DNA of 64,000 bases from UBA1672 sp965263215 (lineage in GTDB: Bacteria > Pseudomonadota > Alphaproteobacteria > Micavibrionales > Micavibrionaceae), in the NCBI GenBank assembly GCA_965263215.1, contig OZ253663.1, forward strand, positions 496,001 through 560,000, given 5' to 3'. A program made the position numbers and the translations under genes. Positions 17,938 through 26,688 of the stretch are shown here, one piece after another. The first letter of the stretch is position 1, and each line of letters opens with the position of its first letter. The notes beneath the pieces are model-generated. The model saw only the letters and a program-made list of their open reading frames with translations, ran no database searches and was not told where the DNA came from.

Positions 17938-19443
17938 TTAGTTTTTTTTTTCTAAATCGCTAGCCATTGGCTGCGTGCTTTCTACAGGGCCGGGGTCTTT
18001 AATGCCAACGCGCTGTACAACAGCATCAATATTTTCTTCCGCTTCTTCTGCTGTTTGTGAGAGCTTATCCATATCAGGTGTTGGTATTACGTCCTCTTCT
18101 TCGGCCGTCATTTCGATAGGTTCCAGAAGTTCTTCAACCATAGAATTGGATGCACCTTTGTCATCTGCAGTGTCCATATTGAGCGGTTCAGTATCCAAAA
18201 TCGGCTCTTCTGACGCTTCATCTCCGTAGACTTCTTTCAATGCGTCATTCATGGCTTCTTCGGGCGCTTGTTCAGCGTCCTGTACGGCATCGACATTATC
18301 TTCTACGGTTTCTTCTACGTCTTTGGCCATTTCAGAAACATCCTCTGATATTTCTTCAACGGCTTCTTCTGTAACGTCGACTTTATCAATCGAAGCAACG
18401 TCAGCTTCAAACGCAGGATGTGCTTCTTCTGCCATTTCCGGAGCGGTGTTTGCTGCAGTGGAGCTTTCTGCTTCGGTTGTTTCTGCGAGGCGCAGTAAAA
18501 CTTTTTTGTTATTTACCGATGTCGCGACACCATGCGGGGCGAGTGCATCAGAGAGAACCTGATTCCATGGATTGCCACCTTGCCACGAAATGCGCATACC
18601 GGCATTTACGCCATCCCCAAATGAGAATGCGTATTGTGGTGGCACAATCTGACGCAAGGCCAAAGCCAGCGGCATGTCTGAACCAAAACCTTCAATTACA
18701 TCAAAGGTCTCAGGCGTATTCCAGTGAATGACTTCTTTCGGCTCAACCTTTGCCAATTTTTCTTCTTCTTCAAGAGGGTAAGGGTTGATTGTCAAAGACT
18801 GCGCTGAAGCATTTTCATTTTTTGCGGGCATGTCTTTAATCGGTGCAGGAGAATTTTCAACGTCCATTGCTTCTATAACGATTTTTTCCTGTGGGTGTTC
18901 AGTCGCTGCGCTTTCAATGGGCTGCTCTTCGACAATGACCTCTTCCTCGATGACAACGACATCTTCTATGATGTCTTTTTCATCTTCAACAATGATAATC
19001 TCTTCTTGAATAGTTTCTTCAACGACCTCAATCATTTCTTCTTGCGCAGGCTCTTCTGCAATTTTGACGATTTCTTCAGGTGCGTTTTCTTCTTCAATCA
19101 CAACGATCTCAACGTCTTCAATGTCTACTTCAGTTGCGATTTCTTCTTCTACAGGCTCCGGTTCTACCATTTCTTCTTCAATAACCGTGATGGCTATTGG
19201 AGGTTCTTCCATTTCCACTTCGACTTCCATCGCAGTATCTTCGAGTGTTTCACTCATCACAGGATCAACGGCTACAGGTTCAGGAATGTCCATTTCAGGT
19301 GCGGGCATCACTTTTACCGGCTCTGTTTTCTCAGGTGGTGTCCATTCAAAACCTGCATGTGCAGACGGTGCGGATAGACATAGACCTAAGGCCATAACTG
19401 GCAAACATGTAGAGAGGAGAAAGCGATTATATTTAGAAGACAT
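17938..19443 (-). CDS. TcpQ/PilL-like secreted acidic protein (upstream piece of a frameshifted gene)
   Basis: I prefer the ATG at 19443, which has GGGA about 10 nt upstream; a TTG at 19458 is the alternative. The protein has a signal peptide (cleavage after SAHA). A long Glu/Val/Ile-rich low-complexity region (about residues 35-180) follows. Next comes a folded segment (about 240-330) with an LALRQIVPPQYAFSFGDGV stretch and WQGG.PWNQVLSDAL, which is TcpQ/STN-like. A second acidic region follows. The frame stops just after the A10 run (GAA AAA AAA AAC TAA). With one A fewer it would continue into the TcpQ domain at 17511-17861, giving one protein of about 640 residues. It lies next to icmT, so an outer-membrane accessory role is likely. 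Confidence 0.7.
   Translation of the reverse strand: MSSKYNRFLLSTCLPVMALGLCLSAPSAHAGFEWTPPEKTEPVKVMPAPEMDIPEPVAVDPVMSETLEDTAMEVEVEMEEPPIAITVIEEEMVEPEPVEEEIATEVDIEDVEIVVIEEENAPEEIVKIAEEPAQEEMIEVVEETIQEEIIIVEDEKDIIEDVVVIEEEVIVEEQPIESAATEHPQEKIVIEAMDVENSPAPIKDMPAKNENASAQSLTINPYPLEEEEKLAKVEPKEVIHWNTPETFDVIEGFGSDMPLALALRQIVPPQYAFSFGDGVNAGMRISWQGGNPWNQVLSDALAPHGVATSVNNKKVLLRLAETTEAESSTAANTAPEMAEEAHPAFEADVASIDKVDVTEEAVEEISEDVSEMAKDVEETVEDNVDAVQDAEQAPEEAMNDALKEVYGDEASEEPILDTEPLNMDTADDKGASNSMVEELLEPIEMTAEEEDVIPTPDMDKLSQTAEEAEENIDAVVQRVGIKDPGPVESTQPMASDLEKKN
17942..17951 (-). repeat. Homopolymer A10 (coding strand) at the frameshift point
   Basis: Ten consecutive T on the plus strand (A on the coding strand) sit exactly where the two TcpQ-like open frames should join. 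Loss of one base, +1 slippage, or an assembly miscount would fuse them. Confidence 0.85.
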
Positions 19444-19577
19444 TTTTTTGATTCCCAATCGTAATTAACGATGCATAACAATAACATACAAATAGCGGCA
19501 CTCTATGTGCCAACATCAAGAGAATATCCATCTATGCAAGAGAATTCAAGTCTTTAAGTCAATTCGTTGCTTTAAAA

Positions 19578-19603
19578 GGAAAAAACAGCGTGCTCAACGC
19601 TAT
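19578..19603 (-). terminator. Rho-independent terminator after icmT
   Basis: On the minus strand, AGCGT-TGAGC-ACGCT is followed by GTTTTTT, starting only a few bases past the icmT stop codon at 19606-19608. It separates the dotD-dotC-dotB-icmT unit from the TcpQ-like gene. Confidence 0.6.
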
Positions 19604-19605
19604 TT

Positions 19606-19905
19606 CTAACCGTAATCAATAAATTTATGATTGCTTAAACCAAGAATGCCGGGGCGGGAACGTCCGATTAACCAACTACGGAGCGCGCGTATAGCAGAAG
19701 GGAAGGTCAGGCCTTTATTTTCAAGAAATTTAAAGGTGTAGAAAACGGCAAAGGAAAGAATGATTGTCGACCATCTTAAATACAGAAGCCAAATAGGAAT
19801 TAGGAAAGCAACGCGGGCATCAAAGCCCATAAATCTAACGGTACGCATTGAGTCGCGCCAATGCCAATTCATTTTGGCTTCAATGTTCTCTAATTCTCTT
19901 ACCAA
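19606..19905 (-). CDS. icmT: IcmT (TraK-like) T4BSS inner-membrane protein
   Basis: This 99-residue protein carries the family signature throughout: HWRDSMRTVRFMGFDAR (about 15-31), two hydrophobic segments (about 31-55) and KGLTFPSAIRALRSWLIGR.RPG near the C-terminus. IcmT is a small essential inner-membrane protein of the Dot/Icm system. The gene lies 70 nt downstream of dotB on the same strand and is closed by a terminator, so it is the last gene of the dotDCB-icmT operon. Confidence 0.9.
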   Translation of the reverse strand: MVRELENIEAKMNWHWRDSMRTVRFMGFDARVAFLIPIWLLYLRWSTIILSFAVFYTFKFLENKGLTFPSAIRALRSWLIGRSRPGILGLSNHKFIDYG

Positions 19906-19975
19906 GAAAGTCTCCTTGCCTTAAAAAAATACGATGAGATAGTATATCTCGTGAACGCTAATGTAGAGTTAATAT

Positions 19976-21133
19976 TTAAGCACCTGTGCTGCTGGAAAGC
20001 AAGAGATAAGCGCGCCTGTCAATTTGACCGCTCTCAAATGCTCTGGCAGCAGAGTTTTCTAGAGTGCGCCCAAATTGGGGGATTGCACGCTGAATTTCAT
20101 TTGGCCATTTTGTAAAATGCATATCCATAAGCTTTTCACGCAAAGCATCAGGGAACGACATCCATTCACGAACACCACAGCGCCCACCGCCAATGCGGGC
20201 AACCAGTGCTTGGGTAACAATCAGTCGTAAAGTTTCCATCAGGGCTACTGCGCGCTCCTCGCGTTCTTCCATTTCATAGGTTGAAAGCATGCGCTGAACC
20301 GTGTTGGCAACGCCTAATGTGTGCGTTGTTGTATACACGGCGTGACCGGTTTGTGCTGCCTCGATAGATGCATTAATAGTTTCACGGTCACGTGCCTCAC
20401 CAACAAGGATAATTTCAGGCTTACGACGCAAGGCGTTACGCACACCATGCGCGAAATTTGGAAGATGTCGTGGAATTTCCGTTTGTGACACTAGAGAGCG
20501 CGGACTTTGGATACTGTCATAGACATATTCAATCGGTGCCTCGTATGTCAGCATTTTACCACACCCACGCGGACGCTCCAGAAGCATGCGGTTACCTGCT
20601 GCCAGTAACGTACTTTTACCTGAACCTGTTGGTCCGGTGATAACAACAAGCCCTTGCCTAGGAGCCCATGCGTCCCTGATTTCTTGCTCGATATTCAAAT
20701 CACTCATTGTGGGTGGTTCACTGGGCAGGGAACGCATTGTAATCTGCGCGCCGTCACGGCCTTTTACCAAGATTGCTGTGATGTTCACACGAAAACGAAT
20801 GCGTGTATAGCGGTCTGGTCTGATTTCGTAGGAAACGTCCAGATCTCGACCTGATGCCAAACGTGCCTGAGCCTCCGGTCCGTATAATTTTTCCAAGAAT
20901 ACAGCCATATCCGCGGCATCGAGGGCGCGAAATGTACCAGGGTATAGCTCGCCACTGATTTCGTTATAAACGGGACGTTCACTTTGAATGGTAATGTCTG
21001 AAGAGTTTTGCTTAACGCACCACAAAAGGAAATCGTCAATGTCCTCTTGTGCGAATCGCTGAGGCTCGTCAGGCCACGTTTTCGCATGACTATCTTCAGC
21101 CTTAACAAGGCTTACCGGCTTGCGGGCTTCCAT
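19976..21133 (-). CDS. dotB: DotB, PilT-like secretion ATPase of T4BSS
   Basis: This 385-residue protein has an N-terminal PAS-like half and a RecA-like ATPase half. Walker A GPTGSGKST is at 167-175, and an Asp/Glu box with a MLTYEAPIEYVYD stretch follows. Walker B is in an EIILVGEARDRET segment, and a His box follows in TGHAVYTTTHTLGVAN. DotB is the hexameric cytoplasmic ATPase that energises the Dot/Icm system and belongs to the PilT/VirB11 class. Its start lies 22 nt inside the end of dotC, which suggests translational coupling. All catalytic motifs appear intact. Confidence 0.92.
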   Translation of the reverse strand: MEARKPVSLVKAEDSHAKTWPDEPQRFAQEDIDDFLLWCVKQNSSDITIQSERPVYNEISGELYPGTFRALDAADMAVFLEKLYGPEAQARLASGRDLDVSYEIRPDRYTRIRFRVNITAILVKGRDGAQITMRSLPSEPPTMSDLNIEQEIRDAWAPRQGLVVITGPTGSGKSTLLAAGNRMLLERPRGCGKMLTYEAPIEYVYDSIQSPRSLVSQTEIPRHLPNFAHGVRNALRRKPEIILVGEARDRETINASIEAAQTGHAVYTTTHTLGVANTVQRMLSTYEMEEREERAVALMETLRLIVTQALVARIGGGRCGVREWMSFPDALREKLMDMHFTKWPNEIQRAIPQFGRTLENSAARAFESGQIDRRAYLLLSSSTGA

Positions 21134-21981
21134 GTATCTGCTCCGGTCATCAACTCTGGGATACCGGTGATTTGAACAGCGCGATCACCAACACGCATTT
21201 CGTCGCCACCACCTGTTACGCCACGATCAACTTGGAGCGCATAAGGGGGGGAAACCATACCTTGAGCAAGAAGCATTCTGTATCTGACCATACCTTGAAA
21301 ATCGGAGTCCAGTCTTGCCAAGTCTTCTCTGAAGATGTCATCAGCTTGCTGGTAACCTTGCTCCCAACCCATTCTAACGTGTGTTGCCCAAATTTGACGT
21401 TCCTCGTTGTTCTGAGGCGTAAGAATATCAGGTGGAGGCATAACCTCACCCCATTCACGCTCAAGATACTGACGCCACGTTCTTGGCGCAGATACAATAC
21501 GCGCATTGCGTATGATATTATAAATTTTATCGGAGACCGCCGCTGTTTGACCGTCAATATCAATCAACATGGCATTCATGGATTCGGTAATAATCGGCGG
21601 CTCAATTAAAAAGCCGGACGGTGCAGCCACTAAAAGCTGTGCAAAATTGAAAACACGATCAAGATAGCGTGTTCTCGAATCAATCTCTTGTCTGATTTCA
21701 AAGGTGCGTTTTGCTAAGCCACCGCGTGCACCAAAAGAGATAGCGGCTTCTTTAAGTGCGTCTAACCTGATATCTATTGGAAGATCTTCAATACCTTCCA
21801 CGCTTTCTATCGGAACGTAATGTACAAGCTCCTTCAGCTTAACCGGTCTTTCATCCGCAGTCGTCAGGGGAACTTCTTTGTCTGTCGGGAGAACAGACCC
21901 TGAGGCATGTGCATTTTGTGGTGCAGATACAAAAGATAGGCCAACTAGTGCACAAAGGCTTGTAGTTAAAAGAAAACGCAT
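21112..21981 (-). CDS. dotC: DotC, outer-membrane-complex component of T4BSS
   Basis: This 289-residue protein has a signal peptide (hydrophobic about 5-20, cleavage after AHA). Conserved DotC segments include RLDALKEAAISFGARGGLA, SGFLIEPPIITE, and PRTWRQYLEREW followed by PP and a GWE.GY..A motif. DotC works with DotD to localise DotH to the outer membrane. In Legionella it is a lipoprotein. Here no cysteine occurs at the cleavage site, so it appears to be processed by signal peptidase I instead. It starts 15 nt after dotD. Confidence 0.88.
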   Translation of the reverse strand: MRFLLTTSLCALVGLSFVSAPQNAHASGSVLPTDKEVPLTTADERPVKLKELVHYVPIESVEGIEDLPIDIRLDALKEAAISFGARGGLAKRTFEIRQEIDSRTRYLDRVFNFAQLLVAAPSGFLIEPPIITESMNAMLIDIDGQTAAVSDKIYNIIRNARIVSAPRTWRQYLEREWGEVMPPPDILTPQNNEERQIWATHVRMGWEQGYQQADDIFREDLARLDSDFQGMVRYRMLLAQGMVSPPYALQVDRGVTGGGDEMRVGDRAVQITGIPELMTGADTWKPASR

Positions 21982-21996
21982 TATTGTAAACCTCTC

Positions 21997-22509
21997 TTAG
22001 CCGCCAAGCCCTGCATTAGGAGCGTAGTAAATCTCAACCATGCGGGCACGGGCATCAACCTTAACATCGCCGCGCTTACCAAGCTGAAGGCCGACATCTC
22101 TCAGTACATCAACAACGCGTGAGTTTTCGGCATCAATGGAAACAACAACAGGAACGGATGGCTCACTACCCAAAACCAAGAAACCATAACCTGCACGGTC
22201 TGCGAGAGTTTTGGCAATAGGTTCAATGGGGCCAACCCAGTTTACCGTAATCGTGCGGCGTAATTCTTGAGGGACATCACCAATCGGGGACATCGCTGTT
22301 GCTGGTGTTCTTGCTTGCTCGACCGCTGCGAGCGTTTCAAGAGCAGCAGAGGCACGATCAGCAGATTCTGCGAGCATCATCGACACACTGTCGGGCGATG
22401 CGACAATCTGAGGACTGCCTACACTGAATGTTTGAGTATTATCTGATGAACAACCGGAGGTAAGTGCTAAACCACAAAGTAATGGCAAAATAAGAAAGTT
22501 ACGAGACAT
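21997..22509 (-). CDS. dotD: DotD, outer-membrane lipoprotein of T4BSS
   Basis: This 170-residue protein has a lipoprotein signal peptide with lipobox LTSGC near residue 20. After a linker, the C-terminal domain (about 85-165) has the pattern RRTITVNWVGPIEPIAKTLADRAGYGF followed by VLRDVGLQLG, matching the DotD N0/secretin-like fold. DotD anchors the outer-membrane core complex with DotC and DotH. It is the first gene of the dotD-dotC-dotB-icmT operon, behind a plausible sigma-70 promoter. Confidence 0.9.
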   Translation of the reverse strand: MSRNFLILPLLCGLALTSGCSSDNTQTFSVGSPQIVASPDSVSMMLAESADRASAALETLAAVEQARTPATAMSPIGDVPQELRRTITVNWVGPIEPIAKTLADRAGYGFLVLGSEPSVPVVVSIDAENSRVVDVLRDVGLQLGKRGDVKVDARARMVEIYYAPNAGLGG

Positions 22510-22553
22510 AATAATATAAAACCCTAAAACAAAGACAACTTAGTCTATTGGAA

Positions 22554-22582
22554 ATATTAGACAAAATTGCGACGCAAATCAA
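22554..22582 (-). promoter_or_regulatory. Sigma-70-type promoter for dotD operon
   Basis: On the minus strand, TTGATT, a 17-nt spacer and TAATAT lie about 45-70 nt upstream of the dotD ATG. The remaining AT-rich spacer up to 22701 shows no gene. Confidence 0.5.
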
Positions 22583-22701
22583 GAATAACTAAACATATTA
22601 TTGACTTTCTTAGAAAGCTTTTTTTTAAAATAACATATATATACGACCTGTTTTGTTATTGTAATAAGGCGCAATGTCACTGTGAGCTTACGCTTGAAAG
22701 A

Positions 22702-23118
22702 TTAACGGTCAGTTTTAACTAAACCGTTTTTTTTCATCAGATTAATCACACGTTTTTTGTATTTTAATCCAAATTTTGGTGTTTTCGAGTGATAATGTTG
22801 TAAAGCTTTGCCCAAATTTTTCGTTCTTGTGAGGTGCCCGCGCAAAACCCATGCCGCGACATCGGTATTAACGCAAGGATCATCCCGCACGCGCTTGTGC
22901 GCTTCTTTTTCACTGATACCCCAATGCCCCGCAAGCTCCGGCAGCCAAATTGTATTGATTTGCATCGGGCCTAAGTCATAGCTTCCGTTGGTATTTTTAA
23001 CTTCTTGGCCGACTTTTCCGCCCTCTGCCTTGTAAATCCCCACAAGCAATGCAGGCGGCACGTCGTGTGTTTGTGCGGCCATCATAATACAAGCGGCAAG
23101 AATTTTTGTAGCAGCCAA
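22702..23118 (-). CDS. VirB1-like lytic transglycosylase
   Basis: This 138-residue protein has an SLT-type fold. A helix contains the likely catalytic Glu32 in YKAEGGK, followed by YDLGPMQINTIWLPEL (the conserved GPMQI segment) and a C-terminal helix with AWVLRGHL and ALQHYHSKTP. Such proteins open the peptidoglycan locally for secretion or pilus machines (VirB1, PilT/TrbN, BfpH). The hydrophobic N-terminus (about 5-20) could be a signal peptide, although no clear cleavage site leaves Glu32 far from the start. It lies upstream of dotD on the same strand. Confidence 0.75.
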   Translation of the reverse strand: MAATKILAACIMMAAQTHDVPPALLVGIYKAEGGKVGQEVKNTNGSYDLGPMQINTIWLPELAGHWGISEKEAHKRVRDDPCVNTDVAAWVLRGHLTRTKNLGKALQHYHSKTPKFGLKYKKRVINLMKKNGLVKTDR

Positions 23119-23180
23119 AATAAAGCTCCTAACGGATGTTCATTAATAATTCTTGTGTAAGTGAAGCACAGATTGAAAAA

Positions 23181-24305
23181 TCAGTCACTGTTTTTGAAGA
23201 ATGTCATCGGATCTTCATCAGAATCATCATCTTCGTGACCTTCATCTTCATCATCGTCGGAGTCGTCTCCGCTATCCGAATAGAAGCCCATGGGGCCGCC
23301 GGCAGAGACTTTCTTACGTGCTTTCTTTTTAGTTTTAGACTTGGATGCGTTTGATTTCTTAGGCTTTTCACTGCCCTCACCATCTTCATCATCGTCTTTT
23401 TCATCTTCGCTTTTGTCTTTATTCTTTTTATTTGCTTCGGCATGCAAAGTTTCAATTTCAACAAAACCAACATCATCGGTGAATAAGTTTTCTATGGCGG
23501 CGATATCATCATCTGTAAAGTGACTTGGCATAATATGCTTTGCCAGAAGTGTTAGCATTTCCATACGTTTATCGAAAATTTTCCAAATGTTTTCGATTTG
23601 CGTATCGCTTTCCTCATCATTGCGTGTTTTTTCATCAAGAGACATGATGCGCTCTTTTTCTTTTTCATGGCACGAACAATAAAGCGGAATAAGACTGCTC
23701 AAGATAAGAAGTTCGCTGGATTTTTGTTCATGCTCTGGTACCGTGTTGCCCATTAAAACACCTGTTAGATCAGAAGCTTTTGTTCTAAGTTTTTCTGACA
23801 CGTCTTGTATCATTTTTGTTTTTGTTTTTCCGAATGAAAAATCAGCAACGGCATCAATAAGCGGTACGTAATATTTAAGGTAAACAAGATTTGCAACGGT
23901 TCTGGATAACGGTGAAAGCCCGCGTAAATGCTCCGGGAAGACACCATCAAGGCGCTCCATGGGGATGTAGTTTTCAGAAAAAGTGAGTAGCAAATCAACG
24001 GATGAAACGGAGCGTTTCAGTTCGGCTTCGGTTGGAAGACGTTTGTTTTTTTGATAATACGCCGCGATAATATGACAAGATAATGTCGCAAGGTTAAGGC
24101 GCACAGAAACGTCCTTTTCTTCATCCTCCAAAAGGTCGAGAAGGCTTTTGATTTCCTCGGCATTGTCTATGGTCTTTTTCAAAAGTTCTGTGACATCTTC
24201 GACAACTTTTTCTTCGGATTTTCCTTCTGCAACTTCGACAATACCCTGAATTACGGGCAGGCCAATGTCATGCATAATAACGGATAGAAGTTCTGCACGT
24301 TTCAT
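23181..24305 (-). CDS. Unknown helical protein with a highly charged C-terminal tail
   Basis: This 374-residue protein was not recognised. No signal peptide or membrane helix is seen. Residues 1-270 are helical and acidic. The last 90 residues are low complexity: a Lys/Ser-rich segment with KSKTKKKARKK, a short GGPMGFYSDS segment and an Asp-rich run ending DPMTFFKNSD. Acidic or Glu-rich C-termini can serve as secretion signals for Dot/Icm substrates, so an effector or chaperone role is conceivable given the neighbours, but this is speculation. It lies between the transglycosylase and the DsbC-like gene on the same strand. Confidence 0.6.
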   Translation of the reverse strand: MKRAELLSVIMHDIGLPVIQGIVEVAEGKSEEKVVEDVTELLKKTIDNAEEIKSLLDLLEDEEKDVSVRLNLATLSCHIIAAYYQKNKRLPTEAELKRSVSSVDLLLTFSENYIPMERLDGVFPEHLRGLSPLSRTVANLVYLKYYVPLIDAVADFSFGKTKTKMIQDVSEKLRTKASDLTGVLMGNTVPEHEQKSSELLILSSLIPLYCSCHEKEKERIMSLDEKTRNDEESDTQIENIWKIFDKRMEMLTLLAKHIMPSHFTDDDIAAIENLFTDDVGFVEIETLHAEANKKNKDKSEDEKDDDEDGEGSEKPKKSNASKSKTKKKARKKVSAGGPMGFYSDSGDDSDDDEDEGHEDDDSDEDPMTFFKNSD

Positions 24306-24352
24306 ATTGGGTCTACATCCTTATTTATGTACTCTAGAGTGAGTGGGCGCGT

Positions 24353-25213
24353 TTACGTTCGCGCGCCCAGATCAGCAATCAAAGCCTCTATGTCTTTAGG
24401 GGCTCCGCGGATAATTTTTACTTTTTCATCAACACCACGATAAATCAAAAGCGGCGTCACGCTGAGTTTCCAAGATTGCATAATCGATAAGTTTCTCTGT
24501 ACACCTTGTTGGCTAATTTCCTGACTTGCAGGAATAGGAGATGATCCTTCCAGGTGGCGCCACCATACGGTTTCAGGGGACGGTGTTGCCATCAAAAACG
24601 CCGCTTGTGCCCGTGTTTCTTCTTTAAAGCCAACAGGAATCATGCGCACTTGAACTTTTGCTTGGTCGATATAGGGCTTAATTTTTTCCATCATTGCGTG
24701 GCAATGCGGGCATTGGGGGTCGATAAAGCTATAGAAAACAGGTGTTCCGGCCTTACCAATCGGCACCCAGTTGCTTGTTTCTATATCAAAGAATAGCTGC
24801 TCTGACGGCGTTTTAAATTCGTATTTTTGCGCCTCTTTCACATCTTGTACATTGTTTGCCTTTGGGATGTCGGCTGCCAATGTATCAAGAATGCCACCGC
24901 TTTGTTGGCGCAGATTTTTAACTTGATTAATTGTGATGGTTTTTCCTTTTGCATCAAACAAGATACCGGAAACAAAGCTTCCGTTCGGAAGAACGTAGAA
25001 ATATTGTTCTTGGCCATTTTTGATTGCAATCCAGCCGTCAACACCTTCATCTTTACCAAGAAATCTTACTTGCGCCCCATCATTTGCTAAATTTTGCAGT
25101 GGATCAGGCAGTGTCGGTAATAATGTGTCATCTTGTGCATGAACAAGCGGTACGAACATAAGCATCGCCGCGCATATCAAAAAACTGCTTTTGAAAAAAC
25201 TTCTAATCATCAT
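24353..25213 (-). CDS. DsbC/DsbG-like periplasmic thiol-disulfide protein
   Basis: This 286-residue protein has a signal peptide (cleavage after VHA, about residue 26), an N-terminal dimerisation-type domain (about 45-100), a linker helix and a thioredoxin fold. The redox motif CPHC is at 168-171 in a YSFIDPQCPHCHAM context. The C-terminal SVTPLLIYRG segment supplies the cis-Pro loop. It probably isomerises or oxidises disulfides in the periplasm. The adjacent secretion genes and the cysteine-rich paralogue array could supply clients. DsbC-like genes are common in conjugative and type IV loci. Confidence 0.85.
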   Translation of the reverse strand: MMIRSFFKSSFLICAAMLMFVPLVHAQDDTLLPTLPDPLQNLANDGAQVRFLGKDEGVDGWIAIKNGQEQYFYVLPNGSFVSGILFDAKGKTITINQVKNLRQQSGGILDTLAADIPKANNVQDVKEAQKYEFKTPSEQLFFDIETSNWVPIGKAGTPVFYSFIDPQCPHCHAMMEKIKPYIDQAKVQVRMIPVGFKEETRAQAAFLMATPSPETVWWRHLEGSSPIPASQEISQQGVQRNLSIMQSWKLSVTPLLIYRGVDEKVKIIRGAPKDIEALIADLGART

Positions 25214-25325
25214 TGCTTTAAATCCTGACTGTTATCTATTTCTTGGCTTGTGATTAAGGGCAAACAATAGCGATATTCTTGATTAAGTACAATTTTTTTT
25301 TACAGCATAGGGGGCTGCTGTAATA

Positions 25326-26588
25326 TCAAAAGAATAATGTCAGGATACCTGTGTATCCATATAGGCGCGCATTGTTAATTTCGCCGCCTGCGTAAAACCC
25401 TGTGAGAGGAATGTCACCAATAATATCACGTATTAACGCCATTTCGTCTTGTTCCGGTGATTGATCCTCTGAAAATCCGCGTGCGATACATGATATATAA
25501 AGCGCGCCCTTAGGCTCGAATGATCCGCGCTCGGCTATTATGCGTTTATGTAAGTTGATGAGTGTTTTGGAAAGGTCGCTTGTGACGCTCTCGTCGTTAC
25601 GCTCTACGAAAAATACGCTTTCACCACTTGAGATATTCTCTGAAATTGATAGGGATCCTTCATCAGAGTCCATCCCTGTTATATTACGTACCAAAAAGTC
25701 TTTCTGATCGGATTGCGATAAAGGCAGGGCAACGTGAATTTGTCCGCGAAACAGACTTTTAAATTCATCAGGAATTCTATCGCTGGCTTCGATTGAGCCA
25801 AAAGTGCTGGTAAAGTCTTTTGGTTCTTTGCCCAATTTGCTGCACGCTAATGCTTTCAGGTCTTCCTGTAAAACGTCAAGCGCACGTTTATCGTCAAGCT
25901 CAAGAATTACATTTTCATCAGCTTTGGTGATGATGTGATGTGCCTCAATAGGGCGACAACCCTGAGATAAAGTCGTCGCGACAGGGATTGTGTCGGCAAA
26001 AAAGACGCCGCAAATTTCATCATCAAACACGCCATTGGCAATTTGAAAATGATGTGAACGCGAAGATGTTAGGCCGCCGATCAAAAATCCGTTGGTTGTA
26101 TTTTCAAGATCGCGCAATGTTTCTTGCGGGTCTTCCTCAGACATCGGATTGCCATGAACAACAGACAGCATCGGCGTGTTTTCAATCAGCCATTGTTCAA
26201 CTGCGTCATGTGATATTTGGTTTGGTTTGCTGTTTTCCAGATCGTCCTGATCGTCTTCATTTTGTGGAAAGACGCGAAAGCTATCTTCGGGGAAACGACC
26301 AATCATTGCGGATATTGCGGGTTTATCAACCATGGATTCGTTGCAGCCTACAATGCCCATACCAACAGAGCCAACCCAGTTGTCGATTTTCAAAACAGAT
26401 CGGAAAAGGTTGTAAATACTGGTGACATCATCGGCAAGATAATCGGAAATATAAAGAAAGCCAAAGTTAAATCCATCGCCTTCGGTGCGGATAGACTCAA
26501 GTTTTTCCAAAACATTTTTTGATGTGTCACGCCATTCATCACCGCTGGCGCAGGCACTTGCAAAATCTGTGGAGGTAAAAACAGTCAT
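25326..26588 (-). CDS. FIST-domain sensor protein
   Basis: This 420-residue protein has the FIST_N pattern (GDEW followed by NFGFLYISDYLADD, a VGSVGMGIVGC segment and GFLIGGLTSSRS) and a FIST_C half (about 215-400) ending in the conserved GDIPLTGFYAGGEI then LYGYTGILTLFF. FIST domains are proposed small-ligand sensors linked to signal transduction. Here the domain stands alone, without a kinase or cyclase domain. It is divergent from lemA. Confidence 0.85.
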   Translation of the reverse strand: MTVFTSTDFASACASGDEWRDTSKNVLEKLESIRTEGDGFNFGFLYISDYLADDVTSIYNLFRSVLKIDNWVGSVGMGIVGCNESMVDKPAISAMIGRFPEDSFRVFPQNEDDQDDLENSKPNQISHDAVEQWLIENTPMLSVVHGNPMSEEDPQETLRDLENTTNGFLIGGLTSSRSHHFQIANGVFDDEICGVFFADTIPVATTLSQGCRPIEAHHIITKADENVILELDDKRALDVLQEDLKALACSKLGKEPKDFTSTFGSIEASDRIPDEFKSLFRGQIHVALPLSQSDQKDFLVRNITGMDSDEGSLSISENISSGESVFFVERNDESVTSDLSKTLINLHKRIIAERGSFEPKGALYISCIARGFSEDQSPEQDEMALIRDIIGDIPLTGFYAGGEINNARLYGYTGILTLFF

Positions 26589-26688
26589 ATTATAATTTAT
26601 GATATTGATTGAATTAAAAAAGATAAAGACAAACGTGATTCTTGTCCCTAAAATAGCTTAGCCTTATTAAGAGTGAAAGGATTAAATC

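Noticed and set aside
18895..19468. Plus-strand open frames rich in Ser/Phe/Asp over the TcpQ-like gene
   Set aside because: They are antisense shadows of the repetitive Glu/Val codons of the real minus-strand gene.
22606..22630. CTTTC/GAAAG hairpin with a T run upstream of dotD as a plus-strand terminator
   Set aside because: No plus-strand gene ends nearby, and the stem is short with a 3-nt loop. It is probably incidental in the AT-rich spacer.
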